From CAZMXP01 sp964570285 (GTDB taxonomy: Bacteria > Planctomycetota > PLA2): DNA of 64,000 bases. The stretch covers positions 1-64,000 of the forward strand of contig CAZMXP010000012.1 in NCBI GenBank assembly GCA_964570285.1, in the 5' to 3' direction. Below, in pieces: positions 54,122-63,330 of the stretch; the stretch's first letter is position 1, and each line of letters opens with the position of its first letter. The position numbers were made by a program, and so were the translations under genes. The notes beneath the pieces were generated by a model. That model searched no databases. It saw nothing but the letters and a program-made list of their open reading frames with translations, and was not told where the DNA came from.

Positions 54122-55098
54122 TGGGCACGCTCGTCGACGTCGCCTACGCGCTGAAGAAGCGCATCTACGAGCGGAGGCGGCAGGACTCGCCGCGGGCGGA
54201 CGCGCGGCGGGTGATCATCCGGATGGACGCGGGCATCGGCAACGCGGTGGAGGCGACGCCGGTGGTGCAGGCCGTCCGCGCCTTCTGGCCCGCGGTGCGG
54301 ATCGCCATTGTCGTGCCTCGCGGCGACCTCTTCGACGACTGGTGCGTCGCGGACGAGGTGTTGCATCCGGGCGCCGATCTCGGGAAGGCCGACGAGGTCT
54401 TCGTCTGCTGGTCATGCGAGCACGAGGGGGGGGGCGGGGGGGAGATCCACCGCGCGCAGGGGCTCTTCCCGCTCTGGCAGTTGCGCCCCGAGCGGGAGGT
54501 CAACATGGCCATGGTGCGACGGCTCGGCTACCCGGGCGCGACGCCGCCCCTCTACGTGGGGCTGCGGGAGCCGAAGGAGCCGCTGCCCCCGAGCCCCCTG
54601 AGGATCGCGCTGTGCGCGGGCGGGAAGCCCGACCACCGCTGGCGGAACAAGCGCTGGCCCTACTACCGCGAACTCGCGCGGCTGCTGCGGGAGTGGCGGC
54701 CCGACGCGCAGATCGTGCTGCTCGACGGCGACCTCGACGGCATCGCGGGCCTCGACCTGCGCGGCAGGCTGACGCTGCGCGAGGCGGCGTGGGTGCTCAA
54801 GCACTGCCAGCTCGCCATCGGCAACGACTCGGGACCGATGCACATCGCCGACGCGGTGCTGACGCCGCACCTGACGCTCTTCGGCCCGACGTGCGAGGTC
54901 AAGAACGGCCCGCGCAACCGCGGCGCCGCGCTGCGCACCGATGTGCCGTGCAGCCCCTGCCAGTACGACCTCGAACTGCTGGACTCCTGCGCCGACCCGC
55001 TCTGCATGAAGGGGCTCGCGGCCTCGACGGTGATGGAGCGCGTGATCGCTACGGTTTCGTCTTCGGCTTCGCCCGGATCTGCTCCGCGATCCACGTGA
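54121..55098 (+). CDS. Glycosyltransferase family 9 (heptosyltransferase-like)
   Basis: A 325-residue protein. RVIIRMDAGIGNAVEATPVV is the family start, IALCAGGKPDHRWRNKRWPY the acceptor-site loop, and QLAIGNDSGPMHIADAVLTP then TLFGPT the donor-sugar site of GT9 enzymes such as WaaF/RfaF. They add heptose or similar sugars to cell-surface glycans. The PCSPCQYD...CADPLCMKG tail has four Cys, a pattern shared by GT9 proteins. A G9-C-G7 tract (54426-54442) encodes EGGGGGEI in a loop. The 3' end overlaps the convergent esterase by 50 bp. Confidence 0.87.
   Translation: MGTLVDVAYALKKRIYERRRQDSPRADARRVIIRMDAGIGNAVEATPVVQAVRAFWPAVRIAIVVPRGDLFDDWCVADEVLHPGADLGKADEVFVCWSCEHEGGGGGEIHRAQGLFPLWQLRPEREVNMAMVRRLGYPGATPPLYVGLREPKEPLPPSPLRIALCAGGKPDHRWRNKRWPYYRELARLLREWRPDAQIVLLDGDLDGIAGLDLRGRLTLREAAWVLKHCQLAIGNDSGPMHIADAVLTPHLTLFGPTCEVKNGPRNRGAALRTDVPCSPCQYDLELLDSCADPLCMKGLAASTVMERVIATVSSSASPGSAPRST
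54426..54442. repeat. Paired G-tract in glycosyltransferase
   Basis: G9-C-G7, in frame as EHEGGGGGEIH. Confidence 0.75.
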
Positions 55099-55789
55099 AG
55101 ACCGCTTCCGTCTCCTTGCGGGGGACGGTGTGGCCGCCGTCGTGCTCGTGCACGAGGACCTCCCACCCCTTCTTGCGCAGGCTCTCGGCGGCATCCGGCC
55201 GGCTCTTGCCGTAGTTGCCGTCCTTCGGGTCGCCGACGAAAACGACGGTGTGCGCGCCCTCGGGCTTCTCGACGGGCTCGAAGCTCTGCTTGCCGCAGCC
55301 GACGAGCACGACGGCGCGGAAGAGCGCGGCCGCTTCCGCGTTGCAGAGGATGTCATCCCAGAGCCGGAAGCCGCCGCCGCTGAACCCGAGGCCGTAGACG
55401 TGCTTCGTGTCGATCGAGAATCGCGCCTTCAGCGCCGCGAGGTACTTCGGCATGTAGCCGACCGCGTCTTGCAGGTTGTCGCACCGCTCGAGGCTGATCA
55501 GCAGCGGCGGCTTCTTGCCCGCCATCGGCTTGAGCGACATCAGGAAGTCCTTCGCCTTGCCGCCGTTGCCGTGCGCGAGGAGCACGACCGGCCACTCCTT
55601 CTTCGGCGAGTACCCCTGCGGAACAAGCGCGACGAACGCCTCCTCCTTGCCGTCGATCTGGACGCTCCCCTCATGCTCGCCGGCCTTCCATTTCGGGAGT
55701 TTCTCCTCGGAGAGCGCGGCGGGTGCCAGCAGCGAGAGAAGGACAGCGGAGCGCGCGACCAGGCGTCGGATCGCGTCGTTCGTCGTCAT
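55049..55789 (-). CDS. Exported alpha/beta-hydrolase (esterase/depolymerase type)
   Basis: A 246-residue protein with a signal peptide (VLLSLLAPAALS). Nucleophile Ser137 lies in GLGFSGGGFRLW. WPVVLLAHGNGGKAKDFL is the oxyanion region. The candidate acid is in VFVGDPKDGNYG and the catalytic His in VHEHDGGHTVPR. The pattern fits PHB-depolymerase/LpqC or dienelactone-hydrolase-like esterases. Substrate unknown. Its 3' end overlaps the glycosyltransferase gene. Confidence 0.87.
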   Translation of the reverse strand: MTTNDAIRRLVARSAVLLSLLAPAALSEEKLPKWKAGEHEGSVQIDGKEEAFVALVPQGYSPKKEWPVVLLAHGNGGKAKDFLMSLKPMAGKKPPLLISLERCDNLQDAVGYMPKYLAALKARFSIDTKHVYGLGFSGGGFRLWDDILCNAEAAALFRAVVLVGCGKQSFEPVEKPEGAHTVVFVGDPKDGNYGKSRPDAAESLRKKGWEVLVHEHDGGHTVPRKETEAVFTWIAEQIRAKPKTKP

Positions 55790-55874
55790 CGCGGCCTACT
55801 ATAGCGCGTCGCGCGGTACACTGGGCGCGCACGGGATCGAGCAAGGGATGCGGGCCCGCGCGAGGGAGGAGAGG

Positions 55875-56933
55875 ATGCCGATCGACGAGGCGAAGCTCAA
55901 CCAGCTCATGGGCAAGTTCGTGGCCGATCTCGGGGCGACGCTGCACGCGGGCATGGCCGTCATCGGGGAGAGCCTCGGACTCTACAAGGCGATGCGGGAC
56001 GCGGGGCCACTGACCTCCGCGGAGTTGGCCGAGCGGACGGGCACGCACGAACGCTACGTCCGGGAGTGGCTGAACTCGCAGGCCTCCGGCGGCTATGTCG
56101 AGTACGACGCGGCGGCCGGGCGCTACTCACTGTCGGAGGAGCAGGCGTTCGTGCTCGCCGACGAGAAGAGCCCGGCCTACCTGCCGGGCGGCTTCCTCGT
56201 CGCGGTCTCCGCGCTGCGGGCGGTGCCCCGGATCACGGAGAGCTTCCGGACGGGGAAGGGCTGCGGCTGGCACGAGCACGACCACGGGCTCTTCCGCGGC
56301 ACCGAACTCTTCTTCCGGCCGAACTACGCCGCCAACCTGGTCAAGGCCTGGATCCCCGCACTCGACGGCGTCGAGGCGAAGCTGAGGCGGGGGGCGAAGG
56401 TGGCGGACGTCGGTTGCGGCCTCGGTGCTTCCACGATCCTGATGGCCCAGGCCTATCCGGGATCGCGCTTTGTCGGCTACGACTACCATGACAAGTCGAT
56501 CGCGACCGCGCGCCAGAGGGCGGCCGAGGCGGGGCTGGGTGACCGGGTCCGGTTCGAGGTCGCGAAGGCGAAGGAGTTTCCCGGGACGGGCTATGACCTC
56601 GTGACCTTCTTCGACTGCCTGCACGACATGGGCGACCCGGTCGGGGCGGCCGCGCACGTGCGGCGGTCCCTCTCTCCGGACGGCACGTGGCTGATCGTCG
56701 AGCCCTTCGCCGGCGACCACGTCGAGGACAACCTGAATCCGGTCGGCCGCATCTTCTACTCGGTCTCGACGCTCGTGTGCACGCCGGCATCCCTCGACCA
56801 GGAGGTGGGCCTCGCGCTCGGTGCCCAGGCGGGCGAGGCGCGCATGCGGAAGGTCGTCACGAGCGGCGGGTTCACGCGCTTCCGGCGCGCCGCGGAGACG
56901 CCCTTCAACCTCGTGCTGGAGGCGCGGCCCTAG
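55875..56933 (+). CDS. Methyltransferase with N-terminal winged helix
   Basis: A 352-residue protein. The N-terminal 100 residues form a winged helix (LTSAELAERTGTHERYVREW, SGGYVEYDAAAGRYSLSEEQ). The C-terminal SAM domain has VADVGCGLGASTILMAQAYP and VGYDYHDKSIATAR, with FDCLHDMGDPVGAAAHVRRS as motif IV. The layout matches Rv2258c-like/O-methyltransferase-type bacterial proteins. ATG 55875 is chosen for the strong GAGGAGAGG upstream. Divergent from the esterase gene. Confidence 0.88.
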   Translation: MPIDEAKLNQLMGKFVADLGATLHAGMAVIGESLGLYKAMRDAGPLTSAELAERTGTHERYVREWLNSQASGGYVEYDAAAGRYSLSEEQAFVLADEKSPAYLPGGFLVAVSALRAVPRITESFRTGKGCGWHEHDHGLFRGTELFFRPNYAANLVKAWIPALDGVEAKLRRGAKVADVGCGLGASTILMAQAYPGSRFVGYDYHDKSIATARQRAAEAGLGDRVRFEVAKAKEFPGTGYDLVTFFDCLHDMGDPVGAAAHVRRSLSPDGTWLIVEPFAGDHVEDNLNPVGRIFYSVSTLVCTPASLDQEVGLALGAQAGEARMRKVVTSGGFTRFRRAAETPFNLVLEARP

Positions 56934-56976
56934 CGGGTCGGGGCGCGTCCCGCCCCCCTTTGGGTATCATCCGCCG

Positions 56977-57714
56977 GTGCCCGCCGTCGTCCAGATCGCG
57001 AAGCTCTCGCGCCGGTTCGGGGAGTTCGATGCGGTGAAGGATGTCGACCTCGAGGTCGGCGCGGGGGAGATCTTCGGGCTGCTCGGGCCGAACGGGGCGG
57101 GGAAGACGACGACGATCCGGATGCTGATGGGCATCCTGCAGGCGACCTCCGGCAGCGCGCGCGTGATGGGGCTCGACTGCTTCGCCGAGCGCGCGGAGGT
57201 GATGCGGCACGTCGGCTACCTGCCCGACGAGCCGATCTTCTACGACTACCTCAAGGGCAGCGAGATCCTCCGCTTCGTCGGCGAGATGCACGGGCTCGAC
57301 CCGGCGGCGTCGCGGGCGCGCGCCGACGCGCTCGTCGAGCGGCTCGGCCTCGGCGACGCGCTCGACGAGTACGCGGTCAACTACAGCAAGGGCATGCGCA
57401 AGAAGCTCGCGATCGTCGCGGCGATGGTGCACGACCCCGTCGTGCTGATCCTCGACGAGCCGACCAACGGCCTCGACCCCTACGCGACGCGCACCTTCCA
57501 CGAGCTCATCCGCGAGGCGTCGGCGGCCGGCAAGTCGGTCTTCTTCTCGACGCACCTGCTCGACCAGGTGGAGAAGCTCTGCCAGCGCGTCGGCATCGTC
57601 TTCAAGGGCAGGCTGGCGGCGGTCGGCCCGCTCGAGGAGCTGCGCTCCCGCCTCGCGCCGGGCGGCTCGCTCGAGGAGATCTTCTTCAGCGTGACCGCCG
57701 AGCCCGCGCCGTGA
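56977..57714 (+). CDS. ABC-2 type transporter ATPase
   Basis: A 245-residue ATPase. Walker A is GLLGPNGAGKTTTIRML, the signature YSKGMRKKL, Walker B VVLILDEPTNGLDP, and the switch His STHLLDQVEK. The ABC-2 ATPases of the CcmA/NatA type share the YSKGM signature. GTG start 56977 follows a short gap. It overlaps the permease start by 4 bp (GTGA). Energises the permease-CPBP fusion that follows. Confidence 0.93.
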   Translation: MPAVVQIAKLSRRFGEFDAVKDVDLEVGAGEIFGLLGPNGAGKTTTIRMLMGILQATSGSARVMGLDCFAERAEVMRHVGYLPDEPIFYDYLKGSEILRFVGEMHGLDPAASRARADALVERLGLGDALDEYAVNYSKGMRKKLAIVAAMVHDPVVLILDEPTNGLDPYATRTFHELIREASAAGKSVFFSTHLLDQVEKLCQRVGIVFKGRLAAVGPLEELRSRLAPGGSLEEIFFSVTAEPAP

Positions 57715-60026
57715 CGAGCCGCCCGGTCGGGAGCCTCCGGGTCGTCTGGATCCTCGCGCGGCTGTCGATGAGGCGCTGGGCCAACCGGATGGCCTTCCTG
57801 AGGCAAAAGAGGAAGAAGGGGGGGGCGCGGGGGCCTACGGCGCGGAAGAGCGGCCGCTCGACGCCGATGCTGCTCCTCTTCGGCCTCCTGATGCTCGTCA
57901 ACAGCTTCAACATCAGCTACCGCCTCGCCACGAACGTCTCCGCCGCGGTCACGGGGTCGGACGAGTCCGCCTTCATGGCCGACCCCTGGCCCGCGGAGGA
58001 GCACCAGCCCGCCTATCTCGCGTTCGTGGCCCTCGTGATGACGCTGCTTGTGCTCTCCCTCGTCTGCACCGGCGTCGGCACCGGCAACCAGGAGCTGTCG
58101 CAGGTGGGCTGGAGCCTCGAGTGGCTCTTCACCTTTCCGGTGCCGACCCGGGGCCTCTTTCTCGCGCGGGTCGGCGAGTACGCGCTGACGAACGCGTTCG
58201 CGTGGCTCACCCTCTTCCCGCTGATCGCGACGCTGCTCTTCGTCTCCGGCCACCGCGGGCTCGCGCTGCCGCTCTCCCTGCTCTCGACGCTGTCGGTCAA
58301 CGCGATGGTCGCGAGCGTGCGCCTCTGGCTCGAGACGCTCTTGCGCAAGCGCTACAGCCTCCACAGGCTCAAGAACATGCAGGCGGCCTTCACCGTGGCG
58401 GGCCTGCTGATGCTCTTCCTGACCTTCTTCCTCGCGATGGGACAGCAGGTGCCGGCCGCCGCCGTCGATCTGGCCCGGAGGGCGGGGTGGCTCGCCCTCC
58501 TTTCGCCGCTCACGCTCCCGCTGCTGCTGACCCGCTGGCCCGCGCTGGTCCTGCTCGTGCTCGCCGTCGGCGGCGCCTGCGCGTACGGCGCCATCCGCCT
58601 CTGCGCCGGGCTCGTCTCGACGGGTCTCCTCTCCGGCGGCGGAGGGCCCTACCAGGGCACGCGCAGGCGGACCGCCCCCTCCCCCGCCGCACGCCCCCCG
58701 CGCCTGCGCGGTCTCCTCGGCAAGGAGGTCCTGCTCCTCTGGCGGGACAAGAACTTCATGATGCAGACGCTGCTGACGCCGCTGTTGATCCTCGGCTTCC
58801 AGGTCGCCGTCAACCCCGCCATCGGCCGGGGCGGCATCGGCGCCCAGGCGGTGGCGGTGACCGCGTTCGCCGTCGGCGCCTACGTGCTGCTCTTCGGCGC
58901 CTTCTCGGTGCTCGCGGTGGAGCGGCAGGCGCTCTGGCTCCTCTGGACCCTCCCCCGGCCCCTCCACATCCTGCTCCGCCAGAAGGTCGTCCTCTGGGCG
59001 TCGGTCTCCGGCCTCTATGCCGTCGCGATCCTCGCCCTCGGCTGGCGCCCGCCCGCGGATGCAACTGTTGCGATGTTGCTTTCTCCCGTCGTGGCGCTGG
59101 CGGGCGTCGGCCTCTTCGCGTGGATCGCGAGCGGCCTCGGCGTGCTCGGCACCGACCCGCACGAGGAGGCGCCGCAGCGGCGCGTGCGGCAGGAGTACGT
59201 CTGGATCTACATGCTGCTCGTCGGCCTGTTCGGCTACTCGCTCTACGCACCCGATCTCTGGCCGAAGTTCGTCATGCTCGTGCTGATGGGGATGCTCGCG
59301 GGCGCGCTCTGGCAGCGCGTCGGCGCGCGGCTGCCGCTGCTGCTCGACCCGACGCAGGAGCCGCCCCGCCGGATCGACCTCGCCTACGGGCTCCTCGTCG
59401 TGATCCTCTTCTTCCAGCTCCAGCAGTTCGTCGCGATGCTGCTCCTCGCGGGGGGGACCCCGCCCGGGCCCACGATGCTGCTCGCCTACGCGGTCGCCGG
59501 CGCGGTGCTCTGCACCGGGACCTACTTCCACCTGCGCCGCCGGATGGGGCTCGCCCGCCCGCTCGAATCGTTGGGGGTCCGGGGGCCCGCACCCGCTCTC
59601 GTCTCCCTTCCCCGCGGCATCGCGCTCGGCCTCGCCGCCGCGCTCTTCGGCCTCCTCTATCTCTGGGTCGGCTCCCGCGTCGAGCCCCTCCGCACGCTGC
59701 TGCTGGAGGCGGCGCAGGGGCCGATGGAGAAGGGTCCGGGCCTCCTGCTGCTCGCCCTCCTCTTCGCGCCGCTCTTCGAGGAGTTCATCTTCCGCGCGCT
59801 GGTCTACAGGGGGCTGCGGCAGACGATGGGCGTCAAGGCCGCCGTGCTGCTCAGCGCGCTCGTCTTCGCCGCCGTCCATCCGGCGGCGTCGTTCCTGCCC
59901 GTCTTCGGCCTCGGCATCGCCGCGGCCTTGGCGTACGAGCGCACCGGTTGGCTCCTCTCCCCCATCGCCGCCCACGCGACCTACAACGCGGCCGTGCTGC
60001 TACTTGGGGCCAAGCTCCTCGAGTAG
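57711..60026 (+). CDS. ABC-2 permease fused to CPBP (CAAX) intramembrane protease
   Basis: A 771-residue membrane protein. The first about 560 residues hold a dozen or so hydrophobic segments of an ABC-2 permease. Residues about 600-765 form a CPBP/Abi protease-like domain: EEFIFRALVYRGLRQ (EExxxR), VFAAVHP (FxxxH) and HATYNAAVLL (HxxxN-like). Such fusions are known in NatB-like transporters (family knowledge). Whether the protease is active is not shown. The N-terminal tail has G8-CGC-G5 (57818-57833) encoding KKGGARGP, and G5-TCC-G5 (59573-59585) lies before the CPBP part. The 3' end overlaps the convergent protease by 27 bp. Confidence 0.88.
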   Translation: MTSRPVGSLRVVWILARLSMRRWANRMAFLRQKRKKGGARGPTARKSGRSTPMLLLFGLLMLVNSFNISYRLATNVSAAVTGSDESAFMADPWPAEEHQPAYLAFVALVMTLLVLSLVCTGVGTGNQELSQVGWSLEWLFTFPVPTRGLFLARVGEYALTNAFAWLTLFPLIATLLFVSGHRGLALPLSLLSTLSVNAMVASVRLWLETLLRKRYSLHRLKNMQAAFTVAGLLMLFLTFFLAMGQQVPAAAVDLARRAGWLALLSPLTLPLLLTRWPALVLLVLAVGGACAYGAIRLCAGLVSTGLLSGGGGPYQGTRRRTAPSPAARPPRLRGLLGKEVLLLWRDKNFMMQTLLTPLLILGFQVAVNPAIGRGGIGAQAVAVTAFAVGAYVLLFGAFSVLAVERQALWLLWTLPRPLHILLRQKVVLWASVSGLYAVAILALGWRPPADATVAMLLSPVVALAGVGLFAWIASGLGVLGTDPHEEAPQRRVRQEYVWIYMLLVGLFGYSLYAPDLWPKFVMLVLMGMLAGALWQRVGARLPLLLDPTQEPPRRIDLAYGLLVVILFFQLQQFVAMLLLAGGTPPGPTMLLAYAVAGAVLCTGTYFHLRRRMGLARPLESLGVRGPAPALVSLPRGIALGLAAALFGLLYLWVGSRVEPLRTLLLEAAQGPMEKGPGLLLLALLFAPLFEEFIFRALVYRGLRQTMGVKAAVLLSALVFAAVHPAASFLPVFGLGIAAALAYERTGWLLSPIAAHATYNAAVLLLGAKLLE
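57818..57833. repeat. Paired G-tract in permease N-terminus
   Basis: G8-CGC-G5, in frame as KKGGARGP in a basic cytoplasmic loop. Confidence 0.7.
59573..59585. repeat. Paired G-tract at permease/CPBP junction
   Basis: G5-TCC-G5-CCC, in frame as SLGVRGPAP, the linker in front of the CPBP domain. Confidence 0.65.
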
Positions 60027-63000
60027 GAGCGCGACCGCGCGCTCGAGCTGGGCGTCCCGGCCCGCGGCGAGGTCGCCGGGCTCGGCGAGCACGAGCACGT
60101 CGGGCCTGAGCTCGCGGTTCTCGAGGTACTTGCCGTCGTCGGTCACGAAGCCGACCTGCGGGATGCCGAAGTAGAGCGTCTCGTCGATCTGCGTCTCCCA
60201 CCAGACCGCGGTGCCGGTGCCGGCGACCGGCGCGCCGACGAGCTTGCCCAGCCCGAGCTTCTGGAACGCGTAGGGGAAGATGTGCGCGTCGCTGTAGTTG
60301 CCCTCGCTCATCAGCACGCAGACGGGCTTCGACCAGCGCTGGATCGGCTCGTGGCCGAGCGCGCCGCGATCCTTGCCGCGGGGGTGGATCACGCCGTAGC
60401 CCTTGCCGCCGAGGAACTTGAGCAGGTCGTCGTGCAGCCAGCCGCCGCCGTTGAAGCGCGTGTCGACGAGCAGCGCCTCGCGCGCGCCGAAGCGGCCGAG
60501 CGCCTCCTGGAAGAGGTGGCGGAAGCTCGCGTCGTCCATGCCCTCGACGTAGACGTAGCCGATCCGCCCCTTCGAGAGGCGGTCGGCGAGGTCGCGCCGC
60601 TGCAGCATCCACCGCTTCTCGCGCAGCCGGAACTCCTCGCGCATCGAGACGGGCTTGATCGAGACCTGCCGCACCTTCTCCTCCCCGGGCGCGCGGACCG
60701 TGAGCAGCGTGGGCCTGCCCTCCTTGCGGTTGAGCAGCGCCCACGGGTCGGAGGCCTGCGGCAGCGTCACGCCGTCGATCTCGAGCACCACGCTGCCCGC
60801 GGGCAGCGCGACCTCCGCGCGGTCGGCGGGCCCCTCCTTCAGCACCTCCGCGACGCGCAGCCCCGGCCCCGCGAAGCGCGGATCGAACAGGAGGCCGAGC
60901 GACGCCGTCGCGTCCCCATCCTCCCGCGCGAGGCGGTAGCCGGAGCCGGTGTGCGACGCGTTGAGCTCGCCGAGCATCTCCGAGAGGAGTTCCGCGAACT
61001 CGTGGTTGTTCGAGAGATGCGGCAGGAAGGCCTCGTAGTTCGCCTTCATCGCGTTCCAGTCGACGCCGTGCAACGTGGGCTCGTAGAACTTGTCGCGCAC
61101 CTGCCGCCAGCAGTGCTCGAAGATGTAGGCGCGCTCCTTCGGCCCGTCCACCGTCATCTCCGCGGCGTACGGCACGGGCTTGCTCTCGCCCTCGCCTACC
61201 GGGACCCTCGTGATCGCGCCGTCGGAGGCGCGGACGAGCACGTGCTCGCCCTCCCCGCCCTTCAGCCACTCGACCTCCCCCGGCCCCTCGGCGCCGCTCT
61301 CGAAGAGCTTTCTCGCCTCCGACTTGCGCACCGTGTGGATCCAGACGTCCCACTTGCCCGCAACCTCGGCCCAGTAGACGAGACTCTCGCCGTCGGGGGA
61401 GAGCGCGTAGCCGCCAAGCGGCGCGCTGTGGAGCGTGAGCCGCTTGAGCCGGTTCTCGCGCCCCTCGAACTCGATGACGACGGGCTCCGGCGGCTTCTCC
61501 TTCGGTTTTTCCTTCGGCTCTTCCTTCGGCTTGCCCTGCGCTTCCTCCTCCCCCTTCCCGCACCCATCCCCTTCCTTCGCCTCGTCCTCGTCCTTCTTCA
61601 GCAGTTCGTACTCCTCCTGCGTCAGCGACGCGCGGTCGAAGGCCGCCTGCGTGAGGTAGAGCGCGAAGATGTCGTCCTCGGTGCCCCAGCTCCCGTGGCT
61701 GCGGCGGCCGAGGCGGTTGCTGACGAAGAGCAGCGCCTTGCCGTCGGGGCTGAAGCGGGGGCGCATCTCGTCGTAGCCGGAGAGCGTGACATCGGTGATC
61801 GCGCCGCCGTCCGCGGGCGCGACGCCGATGTCGCCGAGCCAGCGGCCCTCGACGAGCAGCGTGAAGCAGAGCCACCGGCTGTCGGGGGACCACTGGAACT
61901 CGATGTCGCCGTCGGCGTAGCTGTAGTTGCGCGCGGCGGGCACGAGCGTGCGGCCCTGGCGCGTCTCGAGGTCGAGCAGGCGGATCTCGTCGCGGTTGTG
62001 CAGGTAGGCGATGCGCCTGCCGTCGGGGGAGAGCAGCGGCTGGAAGGCCTCGCCCCCTCCGGCGAGCAGCGTCTCCTCCGCGAGCAGCGTCGCGCGCGAG
62101 AGGCGCTTCTCCTCCGGGCGCGCGATGGACACGCGGTAGAGGTTCCACGAGCCGCCGCGCTCGCCGGCGAAGACGATCGAGCGGCCGTCGGGGGCCCAGG
62201 TCGGCGACCGCTCCTGCTCGGGCGTGTTCGTGAGGCGCCGCGTCGTGCCGTGCTCGATGCTCGCGCAGAAGAGTTCGCCGCGGACGACGAAGGCGACCTC
62301 CTCGCCCGTCGGCGAGACGGCGAAGGCGGTGGCGCCCTCGGTGACCTTCTCGATGCGCGCGTCGTTGGTGCGGTCGGTCGCGCGCGCGCGGATCACGAGC
62401 GCCTGCGGCTCCTCGCCGGGCCGCATCCGGTAGACGCGGCCGTTGTGGCCGAAGAGCAGCGTCCCGTCCGAGGCACCGCTCAGGAAGCGCACGGGATGGC
62501 GCGGGAACCTCGTGAGCTGCACCGGCGCGTCGCCGCCCGCGACGGACTGCGACCAGACGTTGCTGCCGTTGCCGCGCTCGCTGAGGAAGAAGAGGCGCTC
62601 CCCGTTCGCCGACCAGACCGGGTTGCGGTCCTCCCCCGCGTACTCGGTGACGCGGCGGTGGCGGTCCGTCGCGGGGTCCCAGATCCAGAGGTCGCGCGTC
62701 ACCGACGACTCGTGGTGCTTGCGCCAGACGTTCTCGAACCCCTTGCTGTCGTGGTAGGCGAGCAGCCTGCCGTCGGGGCTCCACTGGGCCATCTCGGCGG
62801 GCGTCGTCAGGACCTGCCGCGCCGGGCCCCCGCCGACGGGCACCGCGTACAACTCGGTGAGCCACGCGGTCGGCAGGCAGGCCTCCGGCGCGTCCTGCCG
62901 GCGCGACGTGAAGAGGATCTCCTTGCCGTCGCGGCTGAAGCAGCAGGGCCAATCGGTGGACGAGTGCGCCGTCAGCCGCGTCGCCGCGCCGCCGTCGCTG

Positions 63001-63278
63001 TCGACGACGAAGAGGTCGAAGTTGCCGTGGCGGTCGCTCGCGAACGCGACCTTCGTGCCGTCGGGCGACCAGACCGGCGCCGTCTCGTGGCCGACATGCG
63101 TCGTCAGCGGCCACGCGTCGCCGCCGTCGGAGGGCACGATCCAGAGGTCGCCCCGGTAACAGAACGCGATCCGCGTGCCGTCCGGCGAGAGCGCGGGATA
63201 GCGGATCCAGCGCGCCTCCTCGGGGGCGGCGGCGGCGAGCGTGGCGAGGGCGAGCAGGGCGAGGGCAAGACGCTTCAT
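60000..63278 (-). CDS. Tricorn-like/tail-specific protease with beta-propeller
   Basis: A 1092-residue exported protein (signal LALALLALATLAAAA). Residues about 25-560 hold two sets of WD40/TolB-like propeller blades (YPALSPDGTRIAFCYRGDLW, APVWSPDGTKVAFASDRHGN). A Lys/Glu/Pro-rich stretch (about 560-605) links to a second propeller part. Then come a helical C1 domain, a PDZ domain (DPRFAGPGLRVAEVLKEGPA) and an S41 domain with LMSEGNYSDAHIFPYAF as the catalytic Ser region. Tricorn proteases degrade peptides; here the signal implies periplasmic action. Length fits the family (about 1050-1100). Confidence 0.92.
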   Translation of the reverse strand: MKRLALALLALATLAAAAPEEARWIRYPALSPDGTRIAFCYRGDLWIVPSDGGDAWPLTTHVGHETAPVWSPDGTKVAFASDRHGNFDLFVVDSDGGAATRLTAHSSTDWPCCFSRDGKEILFTSRRQDAPEACLPTAWLTELYAVPVGGGPARQVLTTPAEMAQWSPDGRLLAYHDSKGFENVWRKHHESSVTRDLWIWDPATDRHRRVTEYAGEDRNPVWSANGERLFFLSERGNGSNVWSQSVAGGDAPVQLTRFPRHPVRFLSGASDGTLLFGHNGRVYRMRPGEEPQALVIRARATDRTNDARIEKVTEGATAFAVSPTGEEVAFVVRGELFCASIEHGTTRRLTNTPEQERSPTWAPDGRSIVFAGERGGSWNLYRVSIARPEEKRLSRATLLAEETLLAGGGEAFQPLLSPDGRRIAYLHNRDEIRLLDLETRQGRTLVPAARNYSYADGDIEFQWSPDSRWLCFTLLVEGRWLGDIGVAPADGGAITDVTLSGYDEMRPRFSPDGKALLFVSNRLGRRSHGSWGTEDDIFALYLTQAAFDRASLTQEEYELLKKDEDEAKEGDGCGKGEEEAQGKPKEEPKEKPKEKPPEPVVIEFEGRENRLKRLTLHSAPLGGYALSPDGESLVYWAEVAGKWDVWIHTVRKSEARKLFESGAEGPGEVEWLKGGEGEHVLVRASDGAITRVPVGEGESKPVPYAAEMTVDGPKERAYIFEHCWRQVRDKFYEPTLHGVDWNAMKANYEAFLPHLSNNHEFAELLSEMLGELNASHTGSGYRLAREDGDATASLGLLFDPRFAGPGLRVAEVLKEGPADRAEVALPAGSVVLEIDGVTLPQASDPWALLNRKEGRPTLLTVRAPGEEKVRQVSIKPVSMREEFRLREKRWMLQRRDLADRLSKGRIGYVYVEGMDDASFRHLFQEALGRFGAREALLVDTRFNGGGWLHDDLLKFLGGKGYGVIHPRGKDRGALGHEPIQRWSKPVCVLMSEGNYSDAHIFPYAFQKLGLGKLVGAPVAGTGTAVWWETQIDETLYFGIPQVGFVTDDGKYLENRELRPDVLVLAEPGDLAAGRDAQLERAVALLLEELGPK

Positions 63279-63330
63279 GGGTCCTCCGGAGCGAGCGGCC
63301 AATGGTACGCGATCGTGGACTGGCGCAGGC

